From an uncultured Bacteroidales bacterium (GTDB lineage: Bacteria > Bacteroidota > Bacteroidia > Bacteroidales > F082), in NCBI GenBank assembly GCA_947303055.1, contig CAMYXV010000009.1, positions 1 through 39,313 on the forward strand: DNA of 39,313 bases, in the 5' to 3' direction. Both the position numbers and the translations under genes were made by a program. The notes under the pieces are model-generated. The model was not told the DNA's origin. It did no database searches and saw only the letters and a program-made list of their open reading frames with translations. Shown piece by piece: positions 22,014 to 31,950 of the stretch. Each line of letters starts with the position of its first letter. Position 1 is the stretch's first letter.

Positions 22014-24163
22014 AAATAGATCCAAGAACTGACACTTTGATGAAGACCTATCTGGTGTACATCTTCGTCCTCCTATTCGGTGTTGCCATCATCGCCAAAA
22101 TCATCGTGATGCAGACTAAGGACAACTCAGAGCTCCTCGAACGTGCCGAGCAACGCGAGTATCGCGTCAAGACATTGGAGGCTTCACGCGGCAACATCTT
22201 CTCAAGCGACGGACAATTAATGGCCACCTCCATCCCGCTCTACGATGTTTTCTTTGACTACAAGGCTGTCGACTCGGTCTTCCTCGCTAACAACATCGAC
22301 TCGCTTTGCCGCCAAATGGCCGACCTCTTCCCTAAAAGAAACGCCGCCCAATGGAAAGCTTTCTTCGCCGAAGGCAAGGCCAAAAAGAACCGTCACTATA
22401 AAATTGCCCTGAACATCACTCAGCCCCAGTTACGTCAGATGCAGAGCTTTGTCATCTTCAACCGTGGCATCTACAAAGGCGGCATCATCTATGAAAAGAA
22501 AATCCGCCGCGACCACCCCTATAAAGAATTAGCCAGTTTGATGCTGGGCATGGCTAACGAAGAAAAAGGCTACTATTTCGGCATCGAAGGCGCCTATAAC
22601 GATTACCTGAAAGGGCAGGATGGTCGACAACTAGTGAGAAGAATCCACCATGGTGACTGGATCCCCGTGAACTCCGACGACGACACCGATGCTAAAAATG
22701 GCGACGATGTCATCACCACCTTCGACATCAAGTTGCAGGACATTGTGGAAAGCGCCCTCAACAACACTTTGACCATCAACAAGGCCGAGCAAGGCTGCGC
22801 CATCCTGATGGATGTGGAGACGGGCTATGTGAAAGCCTTGGCCAATCTGAGGCTCAACCATGAGACTGGAAAATACGAGGAGTCGTACAACGTCGCTCTC
22901 ACCGAGCGCTATGAGCCCGGTTCAGTGTTCAAAATTGCCTCAATGGTTGTCTTGCTCAACAACCACGAAAACACGAAGCTCACCGATTTGGTGAACATCG
23001 GTACAGGTCCCATCAAGTTCTCGAACCGCGTGATGAAAGACGACCACAGCTTTGCCAAAGGCGGCATCTGCACCGTACAGGAAGTCATCGAGCAATCCTC
23101 AAACAAGGGTACCGCTGTGCTCATCACCAAAGCCTTTGCCGCTCATCCTGAGAAATACGTCAACGGGCTGTACGAATTGGGTTTGAACAAACCCATCGGC
23201 ACTGGCATCAAAGGCGAATCCTCTCCCGTCATCAAGGACCCAAAAGACAAAGATAAACCAGGCGGCTGGTCGAAGGTGACCCTGCCCTGGATGTCCATTG
23301 GATATGAGGTCAACGTGACCCCCATGCAACTCCTCATGCTCTACAACGCCATCGCCAATGGTGGCCGCATGATGAAGCCTCAGTTTGTCACCGAGATTCG
23401 CAGAGGAAACCAGACCATTGAGAAATACGACCCCGTCGTCCTCAACGAGCGCATTGCCTCACCCGAGTCCATCGAGAAGCTCCAAACCATGCTGGAAGGC
23501 GTGACCATCAGAGGCACTGCCAAACGTCAGTTCACCGACTGCGTTGTCAGTGTGGCAGGCAAGACCGGTACAGCGCAATACTACGACAAGGTGCAGGGCT
23601 ATGCCTACCACGAACCCGGCATTGGCCGTAAGCTTTACAACACCACCTTCGTGGGCTACTTCCCCACTGACAAGCCACGCTACAGCTGCATCGTCATGGT
23701 GAGTCGTGCCCGTGGTGCGAAATGGGCTGCCGGCGGTGTTTCGGCACCCGGATTCAGGGAAATCGCCGAAAAGGTCTACGCCACGCGCATCGGCATACAA
23801 GAAGACGACAGCCTCCCCATGCAAAAGGATCACCAATGGGGCCCCGTTTTGGCACGCTATGAAAAAGAAACCAACTACCTCAACGATATATCCAAAAACT
23901 ACAACGACTTCGCCATCAATAGCGATTGGGTTACCGTTGAAAGCACCGAGAATGGACAAATCAGCATCCGCGAGGCTCGACTGAAAGACAACATTGTGCC
24001 CAATGTAATAGGCATGGATGTCACCGATGCCGTCTACCTGCTTGAAAACATGGGCATCAAAGCCATGTTCAATGGTCAAGGAACGGTCAAGGAGCAGTCA
24101 CTGCATGCTGGCGACACCCTCAAATCCAACTCTGTCATTCACCTAATACTGGAAAAGAAATGA
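22010..24163 (+). CDS. ftsI: Septal peptidoglycan transpeptidase FtsI (PBP3) with PASTA domain
   Basis: 717 residues. The N-terminal membrane helix (~12-32) is followed by a PBP dimerisation domain and the transpeptidase domain with Ser305 in [11 protein letters not shown] (in EQSSNKGT) and KTGT at 518-521. A C-terminal PASTA domain (~660-717, [20 protein letters not shown]) is usual in this phylum. It crosslinks septal peptidoglycan together with FtsW, encoded downstream. Overlaps of 4 bases with both ftsL and murE indicate coupled translation. Confidence 0.96.
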   Translation: MKIDPRTDTLMKTYLVYIFVLLFGVAIIAKIIVMQTKDNSELLERAEQREYRVKTLEASRGNIFSSDGQLMATSIPLYDVFFDYKAVDSVFLANNIDSLCRQMADLFPKRNAAQWKAFFAEGKAKKNRHYKIALNITQPQLRQMQSFVIFNRGIYKGGIIYEKKIRRDHPYKELASLMLGMANEEKGYYFGIEGAYNDYLKGQDGRQLVRRIHHGDWIPVNSDDDTDAKNGDDVITTFDIKLQDIVESALNNTLTINKAEQGCAILMDVETGYVKALANLRLNHETGKYEESYNVALTERYEPGSVFKIASMVVLLNNHENTKLTDLVNIGTGPIKFSNRVMKDDHSFAKGGICTVQEVIEQSSNKGTAVLITKAFAAHPEKYVNGLYELGLNKPIGTGIKGESSPVIKDPKDKDKPGGWSKVTLPWMSIGYEVNVTPMQLLMLYNAIANGGRMMKPQFVTEIRRGNQTIEKYDPVVLNERIASPESIEKLQTMLEGVTIRGTAKRQFTDCVVSVAGKTGTAQYYDKVQGYAYHEPGIGRKLYNTTFVGYFPTDKPRYSCIVMVSRARGAKWAAGGVSAPGFREIAEKVYATRIGIQEDDSLPMQKDHQWGPVLARYEKETNYLNDISKNYNDFAINSDWVTVESTENGQISIREARLKDNIVPNVIGMDVTDAVYLLENMGIKAMFNGQGTVKEQSLHAGDTLKSNSVIHLILEKK

Positions 24164-25617
24164 AGCTCAAAGACATATTGGTTAATTGCAACCTGCTGGA
24201 AATCGCAGGCGACAAAGACTTGGACATCCTCGACATCACCTTTGATTCCCGCAAGGTCAAACCCGGCACGTTGTTTTTTGCCGTGAAAGGCACCCAAGTC
24301 GACGGCCACGACTACATCGACAAAGCCATTGAGCAAGGTGCAACGGCCATTGTCGGCGAAAAGATGCCACGGAAAAAGGCTGAAAACGTTACCTACGTCA
24401 AGGTTGACAACTCGGCCTATGTCTTGGGTGTCGGCGCTTCCAATTTCTTTGGGAACCCTTCGGAAAAACTGAAACTGGTCGGCGTGACGGGCACCAATGG
24501 CAAGACCACCATCGCCACCTTATTATATAGGCTCTTCACCGATGCAGGTTACAACTGCGGCCTGCTCTCCACTATCGAGAACATCATCAACCGCGACGTG
24601 ATTCCCTCGACCCACACCACGCCTGACCCTATCGAACTGAACACCTTGCTTCAGCAAATGGTGGAAAAGGGTTGCGAATACGCCTTCATGGAGGTAAGCT
24701 CGCATAGTGTGGCGCAAGACCGCATCGCTGGTTTGAACTTCGCCGGTGGCATCTTCACCAACCTCACCCACGACCATTTGGACTATCACAAGACGATGGC
24801 CAACTACCGCAACGCCAAGAAGAAATTTTTCGACAACTTGCCGCAGAACGCCTTCGCCCTCACGAACCTCGACGACAAGAACGGTGCCTTCATGCTGCAA
24901 AACACTAAGGCTAAGAAACTAAGCTATGCTTTGAAACACGATGCCGACTTCAAAGGTATCATCATGGAGAGCCACTTCGACGGCATGATGCTCAAGGTGA
25001 ACGGCACAGAGGTATTTACCCAACTCGTCGGCGGTTTCAATGCCAGTAATTTGTTGGCCATTTATGGTGCTGCCATCGCATTGGGCTTCAACAAAGAGGA
25101 ACTGCTGGTTGAAATCAGCAAGTTGCGTGGCGCCAACGGTCGTTTCGACATGTTGCATTCCGAAAGCGGCATTGTCGGCATCGTCGACTACGCCCACACA
25201 CCCGATGCCTTGGAGAACGTGCTTGTGACCATCAATGAGGTGCGTTGCCACAAGGAGACGCTCATCACCGTAGTGGGTTGTGGTGGCAATCGCGATACCA
25301 CCAAACGGCCTGAGATGGCCGCTGTCGCCGTGAAACTCAGTGACAAGGTTATCCTCACCAGCGACAATCCACGCAACGAAGACCCTGACGAAATCATCCG
25401 TCAGATGAAAGCCGGCATTGCCGAGGAAGACAAACACAAGGTGCTGAGCATCGCTAACCGTCGCGAAGCCATCCGCACCGCCGTCGCCCTCGCCAAGAAA
25501 GGTGACATCATCCTGTTGGCAGGCAAAGGACACGAAAACTATCAGGAAATTAACGGAGTAAAAAACCATTTCGACGACAAAGAAGTCCTGTCGGAAGCTT
25601 TTAAGGAGGCCAACTAA
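24160..25617 (+). CDS. murE: UDP-MurNAc-L-Ala-D-Glu:meso-diaminopimelate ligase MurE
   Basis: 485 residues with all three Mur-ligase domains: N-terminal UDP-binding part, ATP loop [13 protein letters not shown], and a C-terminal domain with SDNPRNEDP. The DNPR motif is the signature of enzymes that add meso-diaminopimelate rather than lysine. It adds the third residue of the stem peptide to UDP-MurNAc-L-Ala-D-Glu, the product that a MurD must supply; the adjacent murD gene is truncated. It overlaps ftsI by 4 bases and mraY by one base (TAATG). Confidence 0.96.
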   Translation: MKLKDILVNCNLLEIAGDKDLDILDITFDSRKVKPGTLFFAVKGTQVDGHDYIDKAIEQGATAIVGEKMPRKKAENVTYVKVDNSAYVLGVGASNFFGNPSEKLKLVGVTGTNGKTTIATLLYRLFTDAGYNCGLLSTIENIINRDVIPSTHTTPDPIELNTLLQQMVEKGCEYAFMEVSSHSVAQDRIAGLNFAGGIFTNLTHDHLDYHKTMANYRNAKKKFFDNLPQNAFALTNLDDKNGAFMLQNTKAKKLSYALKHDADFKGIIMESHFDGMMLKVNGTEVFTQLVGGFNASNLLAIYGAAIALGFNKEELLVEISKLRGANGRFDMLHSESGIVGIVDYAHTPDALENVLVTINEVRCHKETLITVVGCGGNRDTTKRPEMAAVAVKLSDKVILTSDNPRNEDPDEIIRQMKAGIAEEDKHKVLSIANRREAIRTAVALAKKGDIILLAGKGHENYQEINGVKNHFDDKEVLSEAFKEAN

Positions 25618-26894
25618 TGTTATACTATCTCTTCAATTACTTAAACCAACACAATTTCCCGGGTGCGGGCGTGTTTAATTACGTCACCTTCAGAGCGGCA
25701 GCGGCTATCATCTTCGCTCTGATCGTCTCGGTCTGGTTCGGTAATTACTTCATCAAATACCTGAAGCGCAAGAAAATCATCGAGACGCAGCGCGATGAAG
25801 CCACCGACCCGTACAACACCAAGAAAGTTGGCGTGCCCACCATGGGTGGAGTCATCATCATCGTTTCCATCCTGATTCCGGTATTACTGGTTTGCAAGCT
25901 CCATAGCGTTTACACCATTTTGATGATTGTCACCACGTTGCTGCTCGGCATCATCGGCTTCGCTGACGACTACATCAAGACCTTCAAGAAACATAAAGAC
26001 GGATTGAAACCGAAATACAAGCTTGGCGGACAAATCCTGCTAGGTCTCATCGTCGGTCTTACCCTTCGTTTCAGCCCTGCAGTGCAAATCAACGAAAAGG
26101 TGGAGGTGAAGATTGAAGACAACAAGGAAGTGGTGATAAAGAGCCCCGACGTGAAGTCCACACGAACCACCATCCCCTTTGTGAAGAGCCACGACCTCAA
26201 CTATGCCGACCTGTTCCGTTGGACTGGTCCGAAGTGGATGTACAATTTGGCTTGGGTATTCCTGGTGCTGCTCACCGTTTTCATCGTGGCTGCCGTATCG
26301 AACGGTTCCAACCTCAACGACGGCATGGACGGCATGGCCTCGGGCAATTCCGCCATCATCGGCATTACCTTAGTCATTTTAGCCTACATTTCCAGTAACG
26401 CAGTCACAGCGAGCCACCTCAACCTGATGTATATCCCTGGCAGCGAAGAGCTTGTCGTCTTCATGGCCGCTTTCGTAGGTGCTTTGATCGGTTTCCTATG
26501 GTTCAACTCCTATCCCGCTCAAATCTTTATGGGCGATACGGGTAGTCTGACCATCGGCGGCATCATTGCCGTGTCAGCCATCATCATGCACAAGGAATTG
26601 CTCCTGCCCTTGCTCTGTGGCGTGTTCCTCTTCGAGATCCTCTCCGATTTGGACGTCAAACATTTCGTCAAGACGGGAAAGAAACACCGCATCTGGAAGA
26701 AAGGTCCTTTGCACGACCACTTTAGAACCAGCTATAGCGACTTCAAAAAGGCCTGGCCCAACAGCACCGTTACCTTCAAAGGTCACGGTGAAGGCTACAA
26801 CACCGTTCATCACGAGGTGAAAATCACCATCCGTTTTTGGATCATCACCATCTTACTGGCGGCTTTTACACTGATTACATTCAAAATTAGATAA
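25617..26894 (+). CDS. mraY: Phospho-MurNAc-pentapeptide transferase MraY
   Basis: 425 residues, about 65 longer than E. coli MraY. The extra length lies mainly in a hydrophilic, lysine/valine-rich loop after the FADDYIK region (~160-200, KVEVKIEDNKEVVIKS), as in other Bacteroidota. Catalytic aspartates are in FADDYIKTF and in NLNDGMDGMA, and about ten membrane helices are predicted. It transfers phospho-MurNAc-pentapeptide to undecaprenyl phosphate, forming lipid I at the inner membrane. It starts on the stop codon of murE and is followed after 38 bases by the murD remnant. Confidence 0.96.
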   Translation: MLYYLFNYLNQHNFPGAGVFNYVTFRAAAAIIFALIVSVWFGNYFIKYLKRKKIIETQRDEATDPYNTKKVGVPTMGGVIIIVSILIPVLLVCKLHSVYTILMIVTTLLLGIIGFADDYIKTFKKHKDGLKPKYKLGGQILLGLIVGLTLRFSPAVQINEKVEVKIEDNKEVVIKSPDVKSTRTTIPFVKSHDLNYADLFRWTGPKWMYNLAWVFLVLLTVFIVAAVSNGSNLNDGMDGMASGNSAIIGITLVILAYISSNAVTASHLNLMYIPGSEELVVFMAAFVGALIGFLWFNSYPAQIFMGDTGSLTIGGIIAVSAIIMHKELLLPLLCGVFLFEILSDLDVKHFVKTGKKHRIWKKGPLHDHFRTSYSDFKKAWPNSTVTFKGHGEGYNTVHHEVKITIRFWIITILLAAFTLITFKIR

Positions 26895-26932
26895 ACATCC
26901 TCGCAATGACGCGAAACGAAAACTGATAAACT

Positions 26933-27499
26933 ATGACTTACATCGAGGAATTGACTAACACGAAACTTAAGAGACCCAGCAGCATGGTTGCTGGCATATC
27001 ATCCAAAATATTGCAAATCAGGAAGGAAAGCATCAAGCAGAGCCTCAGCGACCTGAACACTATCGGTCACCGTCAAGAGTATGTCGCCACCGTCGACGGT
27101 GTGATGTATTACGACGATTCGAGAGCCGAGAACGTGAATGCGACCTGGTTCACTTTCCAGAATATCGTCAAGCCCGTCATCTGGATTGCCGGCGGAAACG
27201 ACCAAAGCACTGACTTCAAAGACCTGAAGAGCATCGCCAAGAAGAAGGTCAAAGTCATGATTTGCACGGGAAAGCACAATGCGAACCTGAAAAAGACCTT
27301 CCAGAAAGACATCAAGGATTTCTATGAAGTCGAAAACCTGGAACAGGCTGTGAAGACAGCTGCATTGTTGGCCAAAGAAGACGACATCGTGCTGTTCTCC
27401 CCTGCTTGCATATCAGACAAGAAGGGCGAGACCTACATCGAACGCGGCAACCTTTTCACCAAAACCATAAAAAACCTGCAAAATGAATGTCATCAATAA
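26933..27499 (+). CDS. murD: Truncated MurD: C-terminal ligase domain only
   Basis: 188 residues in the normal murD slot between mraY and ftsW; full MurD has ~440-450. Similarity to MurD begins in the last helices of the central domain (SSMVAGISSKILQIRKE), continues through HRQEYVATVDGV and DDSRAENVNATW, and ends with LFSPACISDKKGETYIERG. The N-terminal UDP-binding domain and the ATP-binding domain (GxxGKS/T loop) are absent, and no trace of them is seen in the 38 bases after mraY. Compared with E. coli MurD, the D-Glu contacts Lys319, Thr321 and Lys348 appear as Arg64, Glu66 and Gln91; Ser415 is kept (Ser161) and Phe422 is Tyr168. It cannot be a complete ligase. The frame is intact and overlaps ftsW by 17 bases, so it is probably still translated. 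Confidence 0.88.
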   Translation: MTYIEELTNTKLKRPSSMVAGISSKILQIRKESIKQSLSDLNTIGHRQEYVATVDGVMYYDDSRAENVNATWFTFQNIVKPVIWIAGGNDQSTDFKDLKSIAKKKVKVMICTGKHNANLKKTFQKDIKDFYEVENLEQAVKTAALLAKEDDIVLFSPACISDKKGETYIERGNLFTKTIKNLQNECHQ

Positions 27500-28769
27500 A
27501 ACGATGAGAGGTGACAAGGTCATCTGGATTGTGGCGTTGATCTTGGGCGTCATCTCACTGATTGTCGTTTACAGCGCGACCAGTGCCTTGGCGGTCTCAA
27601 AATACGAAGGCGACACGGGCAAGGTGTTGATGAAGCATCTTGGCATGTTGCTCTTCGGCTTCGCCATGATGATCATCGGCTCAAGAATCAACTACAAGCG
27701 CTATGCGAAGATAGCCTTGCTACTGATGATACCTTGCTTGGCTTTGTTGCTCTACACACTGGTGTTCGGACGCAACATCAACGATGCCAGTCGCTCCATC
27801 AGTGTCGGAGGATTCTCCTTCCAGCCCAGCGAAATGGCGAAAATCATCCTCATCACCTATCTGGCCCGCCAACTCATCATGATGGAAGGCTCGGTGTACA
27901 ACTTCAAGGACTTCCTCCTCAAGTTGGCTTTGCCCATTTTGGTGACCGCAGCCTTGATCTTCTCTGAGAACCTCTCCACCGCCGTCATTCTGATTGCCGT
28001 CTGCATGGTACTGCTGTTCATCGGTCGTGTTAAGTTCTTACACATCCTCGCATTGGTTGGACTATGCATCGTCGGCATGGCCGCTTATCTAGGCTACGAT
28101 GCCATCAAGACCAACATCGACAACAAACACAGACGCGCCGCCCAACAGGAAATGGTGATTGGAGAAAAGGTCGAGACCTACAAGGAGAAACAAAACCGTA
28201 TCCAGACCTGGTCGAACCGCCTCAAATCGATGGGCGAAGACAAAGAAAAGGTGGATCCTTTCGACGACAAGCACATGCAACGCACCTATGCCGACATCGC
28301 CGTGGCATCCAGTTCGATTTTCGGCAAAGGCCCTGGCAAGAGCGAGCAACGCAACTTCCTGCCTCACCCCTATTCAGATTTTATCTATGCCATTATCATT
28401 GAAGAATATGGCCTCATCGGAGGCGTCATTGTGCTGATGCTCTATGTCATCCTCTTCACCAGGGTGTTGCGCATCGTCATCAAGCGGCCACTCACCTTCG
28501 GCTCCCTAATGGCCTTCGGACTAGGCTTCCTCATCATCCTGCAAGCTATGGTCAACATGGGTGTCTCCATCGGATTGCTGCCCGTCACGGGACAACCTCT
28601 ACCTTTTGTCAGCATGGGCGGTACTTCACTGATGGCGACAGGACTCATCATAGGCATGATTTTGAGCGTCACTCGGAGCATCGAAGATGAAGCCATGAAC
28701 AAAGAACAAGAAATACAAGCACTTACAGAAACCACAGAAGATGAAAGAGAACTTGAAAGTCGTGATTAG
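27483..28769 (+). CDS. ftsW: Septal lipid II polymerase FtsW (SEDS family)
   Basis: 428 residues with about ten membrane helices. SEDS hallmarks are FSFQPSEMAKII, the extracellular segment with PHPYSDFIYAIIIEEYG, and a late GLLPVTGQPLPFVSMGGTSL. A hydrophilic insert (~205-265, rich in Lys and Glu) lies in the large periplasmic loop. FtsW polymerises lipid II into septal glycan strands with FtsI. Its start lies inside the murD remnant and its end overlaps murG by 29 bases. Confidence 0.96.
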   Translation: MNVINKTMRGDKVIWIVALILGVISLIVVYSATSALAVSKYEGDTGKVLMKHLGMLLFGFAMMIIGSRINYKRYAKIALLLMIPCLALLLYTLVFGRNINDASRSISVGGFSFQPSEMAKIILITYLARQLIMMEGSVYNFKDFLLKLALPILVTAALIFSENLSTAVILIAVCMVLLFIGRVKFLHILALVGLCIVGMAAYLGYDAIKTNIDNKHRRAAQQEMVIGEKVETYKEKQNRIQTWSNRLKSMGEDKEKVDPFDDKHMQRTYADIAVASSSIFGKGPGKSEQRNFLPHPYSDFIYAIIIEEYGLIGGVIVLMLYVILFTRVLRIVIKRPLTFGSLMAFGLGFLIILQAMVNMGVSIGLLPVTGQPLPFVSMGGTSLMATGLIIGMILSVTRSIEDEAMNKEQEIQALTETTEDERELESRD

Positions 28770-29841
28770 TGGCGGTGGCACAGGCGGCCACATCTTTCCC
28801 GCCATCGCCATTGCGGATGCCTTGAAGCGGAGATTCCCCGAGGCCGACATCCTCTTTATCGGTGCCAAAGGTCGCATGGAGATGGAACGCGTGCCCAAGG
28901 CAGGCTACCCGATTGAAGGCCTGTGGATCAGTGGCATGACCAGAGACATCAAGTCGCTGTTGTTGCCATTGAAACTCACGAGCAGCATCAACCATGCCAT
29001 CGCCATCTTGAAGCGTTTCAAACCCGATGTAGTGGTCGGTGTTGGCGGTTTTGCCAGTGGTCCTACCTTGATGGGTGCTAACTATCTGCGCATCCCTACC
29101 GTCATCCAGGAGCAGAACTCCTACCCAGGCAAAACCAACCGCAATGTGGGCAAAAAAGCCAAGGCCATCTGCGTGGCTTACGACCACCTCGACCAATGGT
29201 TCCCTGCTGAAAAGATACACTTCACAGGCAACCCATTGAGAGCCAACATCGCCCTCAATGGTACTCGTGAAGAAGCTGCAGAATACTTTAACCTCGACCC
29301 GACGAAACCTGTTGCGTTGCTCGTAGGAGGTAGCCAAGGTGCTTTGGGCATCAACATAGGCATCAGTGCACAACTCGCTGCCTTCAAGGACAGCGATCTG
29401 CAACTCATTTGGCAGACGGGAAAGACCTATATCACCCAGGCACAGGAAGAGGTGAAAGCCTTGGGTTTGGAAAACCAGGTGAAGCCCACCGTCTTCATCG
29501 ACCGCATGGACTTGGCTTATGGCTTGGCCGATGTGGTTATCTCTCGCGCCGGCGCCATGTCGATTTCGGAGCTGGCCTTGGTGCAAAAGCCCGTTATCTT
29601 CGTGCCTCTGCCCACTGCCGCTGAGGACCATCAGACCAAGAACGCCCAGCAACTCGTTGATGCCGAAGCCGCCATCATGGTGCGCAACGCAGATACGGAA
29701 AAGGACCTCATCCCTACCCTATTCAAACTAAAGGACGACCACGAGTTGCAGGCCAAACTCAGTACCAACATCGGCAAATTCGCACGCCCGAACGCGGCTG
29801 ACGACATTGTAGACCAAATCATTAAAGCCATTGAATCATAA
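28741..29841 (+). CDS. murG: UDP-GlcNAc:lipid I N-acetylglucosaminyltransferase MurG
   Basis: 366 residues, usual size. The N-terminal glycine-rich loop is ISGGGTGGHIFPAIAIADAL, the donor-binding half has LLVGGSQGALGIN, and the signature SRAGAMSISEL and PLPTAAEDHQTKNA segments follow. This GT28 enzyme adds GlcNAc to lipid I to form lipid II on the inner face of the membrane. It starts within ftsW and is followed directly by murC (TAAATG). Confidence 0.97.
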   Translation: MKENLKVVISGGGTGGHIFPAIAIADALKRRFPEADILFIGAKGRMEMERVPKAGYPIEGLWISGMTRDIKSLLLPLKLTSSINHAIAILKRFKPDVVVGVGGFASGPTLMGANYLRIPTVIQEQNSYPGKTNRNVGKKAKAICVAYDHLDQWFPAEKIHFTGNPLRANIALNGTREEAAEYFNLDPTKPVALLVGGSQGALGINIGISAQLAAFKDSDLQLIWQTGKTYITQAQEEVKALGLENQVKPTVFIDRMDLAYGLADVVISRAGAMSISELALVQKPVIFVPLPTAAEDHQTKNAQQLVDAEAAIMVRNADTEKDLIPTLFKLKDDHELQAKLSTNIGKFARPNAADDIVDQIIKAIES

Positions 29842-31188
29842 ATGAAACACGGAGAAGGACATACGATTTACCTGTTAGGCATTGGCGGCATCGGCATGAG
29901 CGCCCTCGCCCGTTATTACCACAACTATGGCTACACCGTGGCCGGCTACGACCGTACCCCTTCCCCACTGACCCAACAATTGGAAAATGAGGGCATGGCA
30001 ATCCATTATGAAGATAATCCCAGCCTATTGCCAGCCCTCATTGACATTGTCATCTACACCCCCGCTGTCCCAAAAGACCTCAAGGAATTTGAAGTCCTCA
30101 GGCAGCGCGGTCTCCCCATTTTGAAACGAGCAGAAGCTTTGGGCAACATCTCACAAGACCACTTTACCATAGCCGTGGCAGGCACGCATGGCAAGACTAC
30201 CACCACGGCTATGGTTGCCCACATTCTCAACCAATGCGGCAAGAACACTACCGCTTTCATCGGCGGCATCGCCAACAACTTCAACAGCAACCTGCTGTTG
30301 GGCAAAGGCAAAGACAGCATCTTGGTGGCTGAAGCCGACGAGTTCGACCGTTCCTTCCTGCACCTCCATCCCAACATCAGCATCATCAACTCCATCGATG
30401 CCGACCATTTGGACATCTACGGCGACAGGAAGCATTTGGTGGCTGGTTTCAACGACTTTGCCCAACTTACCAAGAGTAAGGTCATCCTCAAAGAAGGCTT
30501 GGCCATTCAAACCGACCGTGACATCCGCTTCGGCTTTGGTGACAACTGTGACTACCGTGCCGAAATCATCAAGTCGGAAAAGGGCGTCACAGATTTCGTG
30601 ATTGTTGGCGAAGGCCAAAAGACCGAAGTCAGACTGCCCATTGCGGGTGACCACAACGTATTGAACGCCACAGCCGCCTTCATTGCAGCACGACAAATCG
30701 GGCTTGAACCCGAAGCCATTGCCAATGCTTTGTCATCTTTCAAAGGCGTCAAGCGCCGTTTCGACATTCACGTCAACAATGAAAGGCATTGCTATATCGA
30801 CGATTATGCACATCATCCCGAAGAGATTCGTTCCTGCATGACTGCGGTCAGAACCTCCTTCCCCGATAAGCGCATCACGCTCGTCTTCCAGCCTCATCTC
30901 TTCAGCCGTACCCGCGATTTCATGGATGAATTCGCCTCGGTCTTGGCTTTGGCTGACGAGCTTATCCTCTTGGACATCTACCCTGCCCGTGAGAAAGCAT
31001 GCGACTTCCCTAGCACAACCTCGGCAGCCTTATTGGAAAAAGTGCAGATAGACAACAAGAAACTTATTTCCAAGGGCGAACTCCTCGAGCGCATCGAACA
31101 AGAAAAGCCTGAGTTGCTCATCACTATGGGCGCAGGCGATATTGACCGTTTTGTTGAACCTCTCGAAAAACTGATAAAGACATGGTAA
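29842..31188 (+). CDS. murC: UDP-MurNAc:L-alanine ligase MurC
   Basis: 448 residues with complete three-domain Mur-ligase layout: N-terminal Rossmann motif GIGGIGMSALARYY, ATP loop AGTHGKTTTTAM, AEADEFDRSFLHL, and C-terminal DDYAHHPEEIRS. It adds L-Ala to UDP-MurNAc, one step before MurD. Because it is intact, the domain loss in murD is specific. Its 3' end overlaps ftsQ by 7 bases. Confidence 0.96.
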   Translation: MKHGEGHTIYLLGIGGIGMSALARYYHNYGYTVAGYDRTPSPLTQQLENEGMAIHYEDNPSLLPALIDIVIYTPAVPKDLKEFEVLRQRGLPILKRAEALGNISQDHFTIAVAGTHGKTTTTAMVAHILNQCGKNTTAFIGGIANNFNSNLLLGKGKDSILVAEADEFDRSFLHLHPNISIINSIDADHLDIYGDRKHLVAGFNDFAQLTKSKVILKEGLAIQTDRDIRFGFGDNCDYRAEIIKSEKGVTDFVIVGEGQKTEVRLPIAGDHNVLNATAAFIAARQIGLEPEAIANALSSFKGVKRRFDIHVNNERHCYIDDYAHHPEEIRSCMTAVRTSFPDKRITLVFQPHLFSRTRDFMDEFASVLALADELILLDIYPAREKACDFPSTTSAALLEKVQIDNKKLISKGELLERIEQEKPELLITMGAGDIDRFVEPLEKLIKTW

Positions 31189-31946
31189 AGAAAATATTGA
31201 GCATCGTATTGTGGGTTGTGACAGCCGCAGCGCTGGTCGTCTTGTTCATCTTCGCGAGAGAGAACTATCTCAGCACGCCTCTGAAGTCCGTCAACCTGAT
31301 TCCTGCCTCCGACAGCGGATTTGTGAGGAGAAGCGTTTTGCATGACGAAATCGAAAAGGCATACGGCAATGCAAAGGTTGGCACGGTCGATATGATCAAA
31401 ATTCAGAAAGGACTCGATGCCAATCCATGGATTGAAAGCAACACGGCCTATGTCGACCTTGACGGCAACTTGAACATCAGCTTCAAAGAATATGAGCCAG
31501 CGTTCAGGGTGTTCGACAAAAACGGCCATTCGGCTTATATCACCCAAGAAGGAATGGTGGTGCCTGCATGCAGCAACTACACCCCATACGTGCTGATTGC
31601 CAGCGGCAACTTCCGTTTGGACAACGACACGAGTGCATTCCAGCTCTGCGACACCCTCGACCGCGACCGCAATTTGCTCAATGCTTTGCACTGGTTCAAG
31701 GCCATCGAAGGGAATCCTTTCGCCAAGAATTGTATAGGACAATTGTATTGCAACAAGCGCAACGAGTTTGAGCTTACCGTGCGAGGTCTTGAAGCGAGAG
31801 TGATTGTCGGCGACACCTGCTTAGCTCCCGACAAGTTGAAAAGGCTCGAAATCTTTATGAAACAGCGGATTGACAGTCCTGAGACCCAAATTTTGAAAAG
31901 TATCAATCTAAATTATAAAAATCAAATAGTCTGTACAAAACGATAG
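31182..31946 (+). CDS. ftsQ: Division protein FtsQ
   Basis: 254 residues. A short basic cytoplasmic start is followed by one membrane helix (~5-27, LSIVLWVVTAAALVVLFIF) and a periplasmic region with POTRA-like and beta domains. Size, topology and the position between murC and ftsA identify it; sequence motifs are weak, as usual for FtsQ. It links the divisome core to FtsL and the septal synthase. It ends 4 bases before ftsA. Confidence 0.9.
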   Translation: MVKKILSIVLWVVTAAALVVLFIFARENYLSTPLKSVNLIPASDSGFVRRSVLHDEIEKAYGNAKVGTVDMIKIQKGLDANPWIESNTAYVDLDGNLNISFKEYEPAFRVFDKNGHSAYITQEGMVVPACSNYTPYVLIASGNFRLDNDTSAFQLCDTLDRDRNLLNALHWFKAIEGNPFAKNCIGQLYCNKRNEFELTVRGLEARVIVGDTCLAPDKLKRLEIFMKQRIDSPETQILKSINLNYKNQIVCTKR

Positions 31947-31950
31947 TATT

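Noticed and set aside
26906-26926. Six-codon mini reading frame (MTRNEN) just before the murD remnant
   Set aside because: Considered as leftover of the murD N-terminus or a leader peptide. It does not resemble any MurD start and is short enough to occur by chance.
26933-27499. murD truncation caused by a frameshift
   Set aside because: Only 38 bases separate mraY and this frame, so the missing ~250 codons are absent in every frame, not displaced.
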